A DNA stretch of 64,000 bases from NCBI RefSeq assembly GCF_000744185.1, contig NZ_JQLL01000001.1, positions 1,116,001 to 1,180,000 on the forward strand, given 5' to 3'. The notes under the pieces are model-generated. The model was not told the origin of the DNA and ran no database searches. It saw nothing but the letters and a program-made list of their open reading frames with translations. This stretch comes from Carnobacterium funditum DSM 5970 (GTDB lineage: Bacteria > Bacillota > Bacilli > Lactobacillales > Carnobacteriaceae). Positions within the stretch are counted from its first letter, which is position 1, and every line of letters begins with the position of its first letter. This document shows, one piece after another, positions 24,668 through 34,345 of the stretch. A program made the position numbers and the translations under genes.

Positions 24668-25507
24668 TTGAAGAAACACCAACACTCATTTAATATTAAG
24701 AATGCTTGTATATTTCTTGGTGTATCTCGTAGCGGTTTTTATGCGTCACTTCACGAAACACCTTCCAAACATACTGTTGAAGATGCGGTTTTAAAAGACC
24801 ATATTAAAGATATCTTCTTGGAACACAAGCGCCGCTATGGGACCCGTCGAATTAAAGCCGTGCTGAAAAGAAAAGGGCTCAGTATAAGTCGACGACGTAT
24901 TGGAAGATTACTGAGAGAACAGGGCCTGTACACCAAAGGTGTTCGACGAAAGTACATTCATTATACTAAAAACATTAACTATATAAGTGAAAATATTCTA
25001 AATCAAAATTTTGATATCAAGAAAAAGAATACAGTTTGGTATGGAGATATCACATATATTCCAACTGAGGAAGGAACCCTCTATTGTAGTGTGTATATTG
25101 ATGGTTTTACCCGCAGTTGTATCGCCTATTCAATAAAAAATCATATGAAAGATTCCCTGGTACTTGATAGTTTGCATGAAGCTACCCAGAAACAAAAACC
25201 ATCCAAAGGACTGATCATTCATACGGATAAAGGATCTCAGTATACTGGATCGAGATTCTATGAATACATGACATTCACTGGTTTTACACATAGCCAAAGT
25301 AGACGCGGGAACCCTTATGATAACGCAGTTATGGAGTCATTCTTTAAAAGTTTTAAACGCGAAGTTCTTTACCAGCATCATTTCAAAACAAAAGCAGAAG
25401 CTATTTCTGAAACGGTCGATTATTTAGAGAATTACTACAATAACGAAAGAATCCATTCAGCTTTAGGTTATTTAACACCTATTGAATTTGAAAAGATGCA
25501 TTCTTAA
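24668..25507 (+). CDS. IS3-family OrfB (DDE transposase)
   Basis: A 279-residue rve-type integrase core. An HTH_21-like N-terminus (RRYGTRRIKAVLKRKGLSI) precedes the DDE residues: Asp in WYGDITYIPTEEG, Asp in LIIHTDKGSQYTG, Glu in NPYDNAVMESFFKSFKRE. The C-terminus is YYNNERIHSALGYLTPIEFE. The reading frame is intact and joins orfA through programmed frameshifting. The element may be active. Confidence 0.93.
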   Translation: MKKHQHSFNIKNACIFLGVSRSGFYASLHETPSKHTVEDAVLKDHIKDIFLEHKRRYGTRRIKAVLKRKGLSISRRRIGRLLREQGLYTKGVRRKYIHYTKNINYISENILNQNFDIKKKNTVWYGDITYIPTEEGTLYCSVYIDGFTRSCIAYSIKNHMKDSLVLDSLHEATQKQKPSKGLIIHTDKGSQYTGSRFYEYMTFTGFTHSQSRRGNPYDNAVMESFFKSFKREVLYQHHFKTKAEAISETVDYLENYYNNERIHSALGYLTPIEFEKMHS

Positions 25508-25584
25508 ATTAACTTAACTTATTGTCCGTTAAAGTGTTGACAGACCATAGAGACCTTATCTTTTTTGTCCAGTAAAGTGTAACC

Positions 25585-26054
25585 TATCCAATACCTTATT
25601 TAATAGTGTCCGATCTGGGGATACCGTTATTATTGAATCGATTAGTCGCTTAGGTAGGAAAACACTAGATATCCTTTCTACTGTTGAAGAGCTAAAAGAA
25701 CAAGGAGTAGAAGTTGTATCGTTGAAAGAAAACCTAGATACTTCTACTCCAACTGGCCAGGCCATGTTTCAGATGATGGCAGTGATTGCTCAATTAGAAC
25801 GAGATTTGACAGTACAGCGTGTAAATGAAGGATTAGCTTCTGCTAAATCACGTGGTGTGAAGCTTGGTAGACCGATAATGGATAAACAAAAAGTTAAAGA
25901 TGCTTTAAGATTATATGATTCTGGTCAATATTCGGTTAAAGATATCATCCGAATTACTGGTATATCTCAAGGATCATTGTATAGGAAGATAAAAGAGAGA
26001 GAATCAAAAAATATTTTAAAAAAATTAGATGAATTAGCTGAACTAAAACCATAA
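25585..26054 (+). pseudogene. 5'-truncated serine resolvase/invertase
   Basis: The frame reads from near the IS3 end to 26054 with SGDTVIIESISRLGRKTLDIL, VEELKEQGVEVVSLKENLDT, FQMMAVIAQLERDLTVQRV and a C-terminal helix-turn-helix (YSVKDIIRITGISQGSLYRKI). The N-terminal strand with the catalytic Ser and its Arg is absent, removed at the IS3 junction, so it cannot recombine DNA. An internal ATG at 25722 could still yield only the C-terminal domain. Confidence 0.85.
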
Positions 26055-26147
26055 AATTCAAGAATTAATTTAATAAGAAAAATAATATTAGCACATAATA
26101 AATAAGTATTTAAAATTAAAATAGAAGATAGGTGGACTTATTAATGA

Positions 26148-27217
26148 ATATCTGATTTGTCAAATTAAGCTATACAAAATATCTTCATCCATGTAACTCA
26201 TAAAAACTTCCAGCGGTGTTTGGTAATTTAATGACTTTCTTGGAATTATATTCCGTTTGTGTGCAACAGACGATACGAAAGCCTGATCAACTTCGTTGAA
26301 ATCCATTTCTTTTGGCAATCCATCTTTTCGAAGAAGCCCATTAGAATTCTCGTTTAAAGCTCGTTGTGAAGGCGTTCCAGGGTCAGCGAAGTAGATAGCG
26401 ACATCATGCTGGTTGCACAAAGATTTCCAGTTGGAGAACTCCTTACCGCAATCAAAAGTAATTGATTTGAATAATTTTTTTGGTATGGATTGGAACCATT
26501 GATTCATAGCACTCTCAATGTCGCAGGCTTTACGCCCTTTGGGCTTTAAGGTAATGATAGCTTTCGATAAAATCTCTACTAGAGTAATGACCGCACTTTT
26601 GTGGCGGACACCTACAATGGTATCTCCTTCGATAGGACCAAATTCTTCTTTAAATGTTGGATAATCTATTATTCTTTCAGAGATATTTCGTTTATAAGCT
26701 TGTCTACCTCTACGTTCTTGATGTCCGTTAGGCTTTCTTTTCCCTTTCATTGGAAGGGTAGCTTCATCGAATGTTTTTTCTTTAAATTGTCTATAAAGTG
26801 TTCGTACGGAACAGTCTATTGTCATTTCTTTACGGCCAATAATGACATCAGGCGTCCAGCCTTCAGCTACTTTTTCCTTGATATAAAGATGTTGTTCTTC
26901 TGGTAAAACAACTTTTTCGCGTCCACACTGCTTCTTGTTTTTCTTATACCGTAGGTAATACTCGAAAGCTGTATGTCCTGCTCTGAAGAACCTGATAACA
27001 TTATTAATCGGTGTTCGAGTACGATTCAAGTAAGCAGCTATTTTAGCAACTGGAATACCTTGATGGTAATAAGCTTCTATCATCACTAGTTCATCCATGG
27101 TAATATGGGTATAGGTCATTTGTGATCACTCCTTGTTTTCTATGGTTGGAAATACAATTAGAGTGTATCACGAATGGCTTTTTTATTTGTATAGCTTAAT
27201 CTTACAATCCACGATAT
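26148..27217 (-). mobile_element. IS30-family insertion sequence, copy 1
   Basis: 1070 bp, almost identical to the copy at 40187-41256 but in the opposite orientation. The ends ATATCTGATTTGTCAAATTA and ATATCGTGGATTGTAAGATT (each read inward) share TTAAGCTATACAAA further in and form imperfect inverted repeats. The outer ATATC is common to both copies and may be target preference or part of the end. Confidence 0.9.
26160..27119 (-). CDS. IS30-family transposase, copy 1
   Basis: A 319-residue DDE transposase. An N-terminal HTH (HITMDELVMIEAYYHQGIP through IAAYLNRTRTPINNVIRFF) is followed by a catalytic core with Asp in FGPIEGDTIVG, Asp in ITFDCGKEFSNW and Glu in LNENSNGLLRKDG. Compared with the copy at 40285 it differs at one residue (Pro for His in the EFGxIEGD motif), by a C/A change adjoining the first catalytic Asp region. 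IS30 transposases often have Gly-His-Trp-Glu-Gly-Asp here, so the Pro variant may be less active. Confidence 0.94.
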   Translation of the reverse strand: MTYTHITMDELVMIEAYYHQGIPVAKIAAYLNRTRTPINNVIRFFRAGHTAFEYYLRYKKNKKQCGREKVVLPEEQHLYIKEKVAEGWTPDVIIGRKEMTIDCSVRTLYRQFKEKTFDEATLPMKGKRKPNGHQERRGRQAYKRNISERIIDYPTFKEEFGPIEGDTIVGVRHKSAVITLVEILSKAIITLKPKGRKACDIESAMNQWFQSIPKKLFKSITFDCGKEFSNWKSLCNQHDVAIYFADPGTPSQRALNENSNGLLRKDGLPKEMDFNEVDQAFVSSVAHKRNIIPRKSLNYQTPLEVFMSYMDEDILYSLI

Positions 27218-27409
27218 GAGAAAAGAATAAAAAAACTTGTTAAATATATAGAGAAAACAACAGAACCAATAAGTATAGAGACATCTAATATGAATGAAAA
27301 TCTTAAACCTATAACAGATTTTTTTGATAGAATAAATACAATGCTGAAGCCATTTTACGAGACAATTTGCGGACTCTATCATCTAAGAACAGAAATAGTG
27401 ATTGTATGA
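27218..27409 (+). pseudogene. Unidentified C-terminal gene fragment
   Basis: The frame opens directly at the IS30 junction and reads about 63 codons (KKLVKYIEKTTEP, then ITDFFDRINTMLKPFYE, GLYHLRTEI) to TGA at 27407. No start. The family is not recognised. It is the severed tail of whatever gene the IS landed in or recombined with. Confidence 0.35.
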
Positions 27410-27479
27410 TTGTATTATTCTATTTTTATTCTTTTTTTATAAGCATTGATTTTACAAAAAAATAGAAAGGCCCTTTCCT

Positions 27480-27507
27480 TTGACTTCTCTTTCTTCTTTG
27501 CTATTCT
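27480..27507 (+). promoter_or_regulatory. Candidate promoter of the antiporter gene
   Basis: TTGACT at 27480 and TATTCT at 27502, spaced 16 bp, about 50 bp before the ATG at 27558. Confidence 0.5.
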
Positions 27508-27557
27508 AAAAATAAAAGAAGTATACTAATTTATGCAGAAAGTAGGATTGTTTCAAT

Positions 27558-28778
27558 ATGATATTATTTCATCAACTTTTATTACTCTTATTTGTAAGTG
27601 TTATTGTTTATACAATTGATGTAAAGCAAAAATTTTTCCCTGTACCGGTGGTGTTAGTTCTATTGGGGATGGGATTATCTTTCCTTCCCATTTTTTCTGA
27701 CTTTTCTGTCTCACGAGACATTTTGTATGAAATATTTATACCCGGTCTTCTATTTGTATCTGCTTATCAATTTTCAGCACGCGCTATGAAAAAAAATGCT
27801 AGTCTCATCTTAACTTTAAGTACAATAGGAATGTTTGCAACAGTCTTTCTACTCGGGATAGGTATTTTTTGGATTACTTCGTTTTTTGAACCGTTTACAT
27901 GGTCTGTTTCCTTTTTGCTTGCAGCTATACTCGTACCGACAGATCCCGTTTCTGTGGTCTCTATCTTAAAAAATAGTACCGACAATGACGAAATTGCCAA
28001 TATTGTTGAGGGAGAATCATTGGTAAATGATGGATCAAGTATCGTTATTTTTACTATCCTTCTGTCCATGGTTCAATCTGGAGATCTTTTTTCTCCTCTT
28101 CAATTTTTAGACAGTTTTGCTTTTGTTTCTATCGGAGGGATAGCCGTTGGTCTTGTATTTGGTTGGATTATTAGCCAAGCGATTCATATTACTTCTCATC
28201 ATGAATACCAAGTTATGTTAAGTATCTTAATCGCTTATGGAGGTTTTGCAATAGCAGAATTCTTTAATACTTCAGGGGTATTAGCCACAGTGGTCTCTGG
28301 AATCTTGCTTTCTTTTGCCTTTTCAAAAAAAGAAGAGAAAGAAGAAGGATTCCGGAAAGCCTTAGGCGGATTTTGGAACGTTATCAATCCTACCTTGCTC
28401 TCTATCCTATTCCTTTTTATTGGTATTCAAGCTGTTCCGTATATTCAATTTCAAAATTGGACACTTTGGCTACCCGCCCTTATCATTTTTATTCTTTCTG
28501 TCCTCGCTCGCTTTCTCGTTTTAGGCGGTATACTCCTAGCCGTACCTAAATGGAGAAAAAAGTTTAGTCATTTTTTCTCGATACTTTTTCTTCTTTCTTG
28601 GTCTGGTATAAAGGGCTCAATGTCTGTCGTGCTTCTTCTTTGGACCGAAAGTACAAGCGTTGGCCAAAACACCTTTTTAATTTCAGTAGCCTTTGCTACC
28701 ATACTCCTTTCCCTTATTTTTCAAAGCATTGGAATATATCCTCTATCCCGTATGTTGAAAAAAATAGATAACGCATAG
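27558..28778 (+). CDS. CPA1-family Na+(K+)/H+ antiporter
   Basis: A 406-residue membrane protein with about 12 hydrophobic segments. The NhaP/CPA1 ion-site motifs are present: PTDPVSVVSIL (Thr-Asp-Pro of TM4-like unwound region) near residue 129 and EGESLVNDGSSIVIF near residue 154 with the conserved Asn-Asp pair. It exchanges cations for protons across the cell membrane. It lacks the long hydrophilic C-terminal tail of full NhaP proteins, so it is a compact variant. It stands alone between IS30 and a nuclease pseudogene, with its own promoter. Confidence 0.9.
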   Translation: MILFHQLLLLLFVSVIVYTIDVKQKFFPVPVVLVLLGMGLSFLPIFSDFSVSRDILYEIFIPGLLFVSAYQFSARAMKKNASLILTLSTIGMFATVFLLGIGIFWITSFFEPFTWSVSFLLAAILVPTDPVSVVSILKNSTDNDEIANIVEGESLVNDGSSIVIFTILLSMVQSGDLFSPLQFLDSFAFVSIGGIAVGLVFGWIISQAIHITSHHEYQVMLSILIAYGGFAIAEFFNTSGVLATVVSGILLSFAFSKKEEKEEGFRKALGGFWNVINPTLLSILFLFIGIQAVPYIQFQNWTLWLPALIIFILSVLARFLVLGGILLAVPKWRKKFSHFFSILFLLSWSGIKGSMSVVLLLWTESTSVGQNTFLISVAFATILLSLIFQSIGIYPLSRMLKKIDNA

Positions 28779-28882
28779 TGACGAGGGTGCTGAAATTAGC
28801 TCTCTTTTTTCATCTATAATTTTATTGATTCAAACTGAAGTAACCCATCTAGAACTAAAATATTTTTGTCTTTAATTATAAA

Positions 28883-28910
28883 TTAATAGATATATATATA
28901 TATCTATTAA
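28883..28910. terminator. AT palindrome between convergent genes
   Basis: A 28-bp perfect palindrome, TTAATAGATATATA and its inverse, between the antiporter and the convergent nuclease pseudogene. Probably a weak terminator. Confidence 0.4.
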
Positions 28911-28940
28911 GCGAAAGGCTATAAGTAACTTCAACTAATT

Positions 28941-29902
28941 TTAATTTATAGCCATTTTGATAACTATATTATTCTCCAACCATTCCATCTCATTGTTATT
29001 TGTATCGACTGAAGAGAGATCTCCACTTGTATTTCCTGGTTCTACAATAGTAGGTGCAGCCGAAGAAACAACTTTGTTCGAATCAGGAGATTTAGTTGAT
29101 TCACTCGTTGTTATATCTTGCTTTTCGTTATACTTATCAGGATTTCCATTCGCGTATTCATCAACAACATCGTTTCCATGAATCGTATATTTGTATTTAC
29201 TTGGTATCTGCGTTTCGGTGTCAGGATAAGTAATAATCGCCTCAAAGTTTGTTGCTCCACCTGCTTGACGAATATTTCGTTCCTTATAAGCTTGATCACC
29301 GTGCCTATTTAGCACGCTATCTTGCGGAGTAATATTGTAGGCATTGGATACCCCACCCAAAGAATCCGCAATAACGTGTCCTTCATAAAGAGTCGAACGT
29401 TCAACACCTGGGACTTTTGCTTCATCATAGTAATACCGGCCATTGGACTTAACAGGTTCTGTATCATCATCTTGGAGGATAATCTCATCCGCTATAACAC
29501 GTACAAGTTATCCATATCCATTAGTGAAACCCCAATACTCACGGTTTCAAAAACCACTATTTACACGTGCGTTTGGTTCCCTGTATCCAGACAAACTGCC
29601 ACCGTCGACAATAATTGTCTTGTAACCGTCTATCGAATCATCAGTCTTGTCATCGTCAGTCTGAACAACTTCCTCAATGGGTTCTTCCGCTTTCTCCGAA
29701 GGAAATATGGAGGATGTAGAAGAGTCTACTTCTTCTATACTCTCTATCTCTTTTGATACAACACTTTTTTCTACCTGAATACTTTCTGCCATTGTCTCTA
29801 TACTTGAAGCATCTGTTGTTTCAATCACGTCTGTTTGGGAACTACCTGCTCCTAACAATAGCGACGTAGAAAGTAAAAAGAAGAGCAGTTGTTTTTAACA
29901 TA
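28941..29902 (-). pseudogene. Secreted DNA/RNA non-specific endonuclease, broken
   Basis: Read leftward from ATG 29902: a signal peptide interrupted by a one-base shift in its T-run (MLKTTALL, then STSLLLGAGSS in another frame), an acidic Ser/Glu-rich region to about 29640, then the nuclease domain. Near 29547 and 29510 two in-frame stops (TGA, TAA) separate REPNARVNSGF from EYWGFTNGYG and LVRVIADEIILQDDD. The catalytic region remains as YEGHVIADSLGG, with NITPQDSVLNR following, the His and Asn motifs of EndA/NucA-type nucleases. A low-complexity tail ends at 28941. At least three lesions make a functional product unlikely. Confidence 0.82.
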
Positions 29903-30041
29903 TCATTTTATTACTCCTAAACTTTATAAGTTTTGAAATTCCCAACCGTTCTGTCATTAAAAAACCTTTTGTATTGATTGAGGAACACTTTTACTTAATT
30001 GTAAGCAGACGTGTTCCTCTCATATATTCTTAAGTCATCAT

Positions 30042-33000
30042 CTATGATCTACGTAAAGGTAAAATATCTTCATGAATCATATCTGTGATGGCTTCTTTTG
30101 TTTCTTTCCAATACGTTAATCGTCTGGCTGGGTTTTCTGTATTGGTTTTATAGCTTTCATAATCGCTTGTATGCTTCAGTTCTGATTCTCCATTTTGTTT
30201 TTGTTTTTTAATATTATAGTGATTAACGTAAAAGGCTAATGAACTTTCTTCTATAGCCCACTCTTTTGAAAGGCGGTTCACTTGATAAGCTATGGCTTCT
30301 TGAATCATCTCTTCCAATAGACTAGAGACTTGTTTGCCACGATAACTTTCTGGTTCTTCTTGTATATCGTTCCATAACTGCTCCATTAGTTCCGCAAGTT
30401 TAGGATTGATTCGTTTCAAATCATTGATATAAGTATCAATTTCTTCTGAATCTGAATCTAATGTTGGACTAACTTCTGATTCGATATAATCTGGAACAAG
30501 TGCCTGAATTAAGAGTAAGATGTACTCGTAATTGATATCCTCTGTTTTGACAGATTCTAGTTCATACTCAATATCCATTTCAATTTTCTCATCTTCAATT
30601 ATCTCAGGTTTGATCTCTTCTATGACGTTGATATATTTCCCATGAAACTCTTCAATTTCATCATGTGTGATCTGATAGTCTGTTTCTAATTCAGACTCGT
30701 CATATTCTGTGTAGACCTGGATTGCCGCATAAGCTTTATCCAAACTCTGATACGCTTTTGCAAATTTCTTTTTCTGTCCGTCATTTAATTCATCAACTGA
30801 TTCAGGATGAACAGCTAATTGTCTCAATGCCTCTAAAGCTTGCTTAAAGTCCTTTTGAGCCTCTTCAAATACAGGTGCTAACAAGTCGTTCTCACCACCA
30901 TTAGAATACAAGACAAGGGCATCGGTTACTTTTTCTTCATAGGTTGCAGGTGTTTGGAAGGTAACCACTTGACCGAAGTGTTTGGGACGGTCAAATAAAC
31001 GATTCGTGCGTGAAAAAGCTTGGATCAGATTATGTGGTTGCATGGGTGCACGGTCAATAAATAAAGTCGACAAACATGGTGCGTCAAAGCCCGTCAATAA
31101 ACGATCGACTACAATGACGAGATCCAGTTGTTCTTTTCTAAAGAGGTACTTTTCTTGTTTACGTGCTAGACGATCATTCACGTTCTTGTTGTAAGCACGC
31201 ATGGTTTCAACTGAGAAATTCGTATCAAATAAAGCATTGTAATCTTTAATGGCTTCTTCCATCATGTCTTGGTTGATAACCGATGTTTCCTCGTTTTCAG
31301 AAATAGAATAGGTGATCGCTATTTTTGGAAAGTCGGGTAGTTTACTTCTGGTCTTCTCACTAATACTAATCGCTTTTTCTCCAGCAACAACTTCTTTAAA
31401 TAAGGAATAATACCGTTGGGCTTGCGCAATAGAAGACGTGGTTAGGATCGCATCATATGTTTTCCCTGAACCATTTTGAAAGCCTAATTTGCGTCCAGAT
31501 TTGTTTAGAATAGAATGAATCACTTCCAGCATATGTTTTTCATCTTCATAAACGGATTTCGGAATTTTGGCTTCCTTTTTTAGTTCCGTTAGCGCTGATA
31601 GTTCTGCATCTGGGTCTACTTGTAAGACGATATCATCTAATTCTTGGTCTGAGAACGTACTCTTGTATTCAATTTGGAATCCAAGGACCGCTTTATCATG
31701 AATGGCTTCTTTAACCGTGTATTCATGTAGTCTGCGACCATATTGTTCTTCCGTTGTACGAGCTAAGTTCCCCACTGCTTGTTTGGCGTTTTCAGCAAAA
31801 ATAGGCGTTCCTGTATACCCATACCAAAGAGGATGAGAGAAAAAGCGTTCAATTTCTTTTTTCTTTTGTGGCGATACTGCCCGATGGCATTCATCTACTA
31901 CAAAAGCGAGACGCAGTTTTTTCAACTTTTTGTATCTGGGTGTGTCTTCTTTTCCTTCAAAGCGTTTCATGACATGGTTTAATTTTTGGATCGTCGTGAC
32001 CACAACCGTACGGTCAGCTGAGAGTAATTTCTTGATTAAATCTTTTACGTTATCCGTCTCATCGATTTCAATCACATCGTGTTCGGCATATGAGGTAAAG
32101 GAAGACGTCGTTTGTTGGTCCAAATCCACCCGGTCAACAACAAAAATCGTTTTGTCTAATGAAGGAATTTGAAGCAAGTTACGAGCTGTCTTGTAAGACG
32201 TTAATGTTTTACCTGAACCGGTTGTATGCCAAACATAACCCGACTCTTGTCGTTTAGAAGCGGCTTTAACTGCTTCTATCGCATGAATTTGATAGGGTCT
32301 CAATAAGATGAGTGCTTTTTTATTGCTGTCAATGACGGTATATTGGGTAATCATTTTATGTGCTTGCGGAATAGATAAAACCTGTTGAGCAAACTCTAAG
32401 TAACTGGTGACTGGCCCATTCTCTGAATCAACCCATGTCGTTAAAAATTGTTCATTCAGCTTTGTATCTTGTGCTGCAGCTATGTAGCGTGTGTCACTGC
32501 CGTTCGACACAATAAACATTTGAAGTACTGAAAAAATACCCGTAAATTTACCTTGTACGAGGTATTTCTTAATTTGACGAAAAGCTTCCATATAAGAATG
32601 GGCTCTATTTTTTAGTTCAATATGAATCAATGGCAACCCATTGATCAGTAACGTGATATCAAAACGGCGATCTCGATCATCTGTGCTTTGTTTAAAGCTT
32701 GTAAATTGATTAATGACTTCATACGAAGACATTCCTCCAGCAATATCAGCACGATTTAAGACTCTTAAACGAACCGTTCCAAGAGACGCATCTTCTCGTT
32801 GCACTTGGACTTTTGCAATACCATTTTCACCTGCTAACCATTTAGACGCTTCGTAGAAGTTAGCAAATTTCAATTGGTTTTGAACCTGACGGAATTCTTG
32901 TTCCGTCAGGTTCACTTCATTTAAGATATCTTTGTTGTTACGTTCGAGTTTTTCTCGAAAGTTTACCCATAATTTATCTTCTGTGTTTAAATCTTTCCGA

Positions 33001-33083
33001 TAAGTCCACTGCGACTCACCGCTAATTAATTGGTTAATGAGATTTTGTTCCAAATCTGACTCAGAAGTAAACGTGATAGCCAT
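30042..33083 (-). CDS. hsdR: Type I restriction enzyme R subunit
   Basis: A 1013-residue HsdR. The N-terminal nuclease domain has a PD-(D/E)xK pattern ([20 protein letters not shown], about residues 141-160). The SF2 helicase motor follows with Walker [15 protein letters not shown] near residue 288, DECH box ([11 protein letters not shown]), YTGTPIF, and the second RecA domain ending in the QAFSRTNR motif VI. A helical C-terminal region contacts the methylase. It translocates and cuts unmodified DNA. It follows hsdS by 23 bp in an M-S-R operon and appears intact. Confidence 0.96.
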   Translation of the reverse strand: MAITFTSESDLEQNLINQLISGESQWTYRKDLNTEDKLWVNFREKLERNNKDILNEVNLTEQEFRQVQNQLKFANFYEASKWLAGENGIAKVQVQREDASLGTVRLRVLNRADIAGGMSSYEVINQFTSFKQSTDDRDRRFDITLLINGLPLIHIELKNRAHSYMEAFRQIKKYLVQGKFTGIFSVLQMFIVSNGSDTRYIAAAQDTKLNEQFLTTWVDSENGPVTSYLEFAQQVLSIPQAHKMITQYTVIDSNKKALILLRPYQIHAIEAVKAASKRQESGYVWHTTGSGKTLTSYKTARNLLQIPSLDKTIFVVDRVDLDQQTTSSFTSYAEHDVIEIDETDNVKDLIKKLLSADRTVVVTTIQKLNHVMKRFEGKEDTPRYKKLKKLRLAFVVDECHRAVSPQKKKEIERFFSHPLWYGYTGTPIFAENAKQAVGNLARTTEEQYGRRLHEYTVKEAIHDKAVLGFQIEYKSTFSDQELDDIVLQVDPDAELSALTELKKEAKIPKSVYEDEKHMLEVIHSILNKSGRKLGFQNGSGKTYDAILTTSSIAQAQRYYSLFKEVVAGEKAISISEKTRSKLPDFPKIAITYSISENEETSVINQDMMEEAIKDYNALFDTNFSVETMRAYNKNVNDRLARKQEKYLFRKEQLDLVIVVDRLLTGFDAPCLSTLFIDRAPMQPHNLIQAFSRTNRLFDRPKHFGQVVTFQTPATYEEKVTDALVLYSNGGENDLLAPVFEEAQKDFKQALEALRQLAVHPESVDELNDGQKKKFAKAYQSLDKAYAAIQVYTEYDESELETDYQITHDEIEEFHGKYINVIEEIKPEIIEDEKIEMDIEYELESVKTEDINYEYILLLIQALVPDYIESEVSPTLDSDSEEIDTYINDLKRINPKLAELMEQLWNDIQEEPESYRGKQVSSLLEEMIQEAIAYQVNRLSKEWAIEESSLAFYVNHYNIKKQKQNGESELKHTSDYESYKTNTENPARRLTYWKETKEAITDMIHEDILPLRRS

Positions 33084-33106
33084 TGACTCGCCCCATTTCT
33101 TTAGTC

Positions 33107-34345
33107 TTAAACGAACATCTTTTGTAGCATAGCTTTTTTTAGTTCTTGATAGGTTTCTAATTTGTTTTCGTGTAGAGCAATAGTTTCATCTAATTGTTTA
33201 AAGAAATTACCAATTTTAGTTTGTTCTTCTATCATTATAGGAACTTTTACATTTAATTGAGAAAGAGATCTTTGGCTGATTCCCTTAGCTGTTCCTCCAC
33301 TTGAAAGAGCTGTTAACTCTTTAAATACTTTTGGCGATCGCAATAATATACTAAGAAAATCATTAGTCATCTTACTCTCCTCAACATTAAATGCTACTGT
33401 TCTTTGGCTGAGTATGTAGCCTTTATTATCAGGAACTTGCGCAACATTACCCATTGGTGCTTCCATTGTGAATAATACTTGGCCTTCCTTTAATTCTCGG
33501 CCACCCATCCATTTATCGTACAAGTTCTTATCTCCATAATGGGCATCTGCATAATAATCTATATAGCCGTTCTTCACATTTAGAGCGGATAATGCTAAAT
33601 ATCCACTTGCACTCCAACTAAGTCCAATTTTCTTAGGGGTTCTCCCCCTAAAATCTATTATACTGTTAATATTATCAAGAAAATTACGTTGTTCCCAACT
33701 ATCAGTAAAATTAGGAAATCTTACTCTTGGAACGGTTTCTCCTTTTTGTGGAAACATCTTTTGCAACATAGCTTTTTTAAGTTGTTTATGGTCGTTAAGA
33801 AGTTGTTGCTGGAGGGTCATAACCTCATCTAAATATTTAAATAGATCACCAATTTTATCTTGTTCCTTAATCGAATCGGGAAAATTTATTTTTATTTTAG
33901 ATAAATCCTTCGTATTAATTGAAGGATAGCTTGTACCAGTACATAATTTTAAAACCGTTGAGATAAATCTTTCTCTTTGAAGATAGGAAAAAAGAAAATA
34001 TCTATTATGCTCTGATCTAATCTGAGCATACCCTGTTGAGAATACATAATTATCATATGGTAGATCATACAGACAATTATTCTTCTGATAAGGTCGAACT
34101 GTTTGATAAAAAATATCTCCCTTTTGAGCTAATCGTTGTGCACGAGAAGGCGCTGTTACTTTTTTTTCTGTTCTATGTGCTAGAATAGTGGTTCCACTAA
34201 CCGATTCTAAATCGATATATTCAAATATATCTGGTAATTCAGATGACGGATTAATTTCAGATATTTCTCCTAATTCTTTTTTTCCCCATTTATTATAAAA
34301 ATCACTAAATCGAATTTCTGGACTCTGTAAATTTATATTAATCAT
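33107..34345 (-). CDS. hsdS: Type I restriction specificity subunit
   Basis: A 412-residue HsdS with two target-recognition domains. Each begins with a similar motif ([17 protein letters not shown] near the start and [15 protein letters not shown] near residue 200) and ends in a conserved helix ([10 protein letters not shown]) that acts as a spacer arm. The recognition sequence should be bipartite but cannot be predicted by eye. The ATG at 34345 overlaps the hsdM stop by 8 bp. A GTG at 34354 is the alternative. Confidence 0.95.
   Translation of the reverse strand: MININLQSPEIRFSDFYNKWGKKELGEISEINPSSELPDIFEYIDLESVSGTTILAHRTEKKVTAPSRAQRLAQKGDIFYQTVRPYQKNNCLYDLPYDNYVFSTGYAQIRSEHNRYFLFSYLQRERFISTVLKLCTGTSYPSINTKDLSKIKINFPDSIKEQDKIGDLFKYLDEVMTLQQQLLNDHKQLKKAMLQKMFPQKGETVPRVRFPNFTDSWEQRNFLDNINSIIDFRGRTPKKIGLSWSASGYLALSALNVKNGYIDYYADAHYGDKNLYDKWMGGRELKEGQVLFTMEAPMGNVAQVPDNKGYILSQRTVAFNVEESKMTNDFLSILLRSPKVFKELTALSSGGTAKGISQRSLSQLNVKVPIMIEEQTKIGNFFKQLDETIALHENKLETYQELKKAMLQKMFV

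Larger units (their letters stand above)
24264..25547 (+). mobile_element. IS3-family insertion sequence (intact)
   Basis: About 1.28 kb. The inverted repeats begin TGGTCTGTCAACACTTTAA and continue to GGACAATAAGTTAAGTT on both sides (24264-24300 and 25511-25547) with one mismatch. Two overlapping-frame ORFs form orfAB. No matching target duplication is visible: the left flank is a pdxT fragment and the right flank a resolvase fragment, so the flanks have been rearranged. Confidence 0.88.

Noticed and set aside
27158-27382. A 74-codon frame on the minus strand next to IS30 copy 1
   Set aside because: Low-quality composition with many Cys/Tyr/Phe and no ribosome site; the opposite strand carries a more plausible gene fragment running into the IS junction.
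28883-28910. AT palindrome considered as a replication-origin element
   Set aside because: It lies between two convergent genes and is simple TA repeat sequence; a weak terminator explains it.
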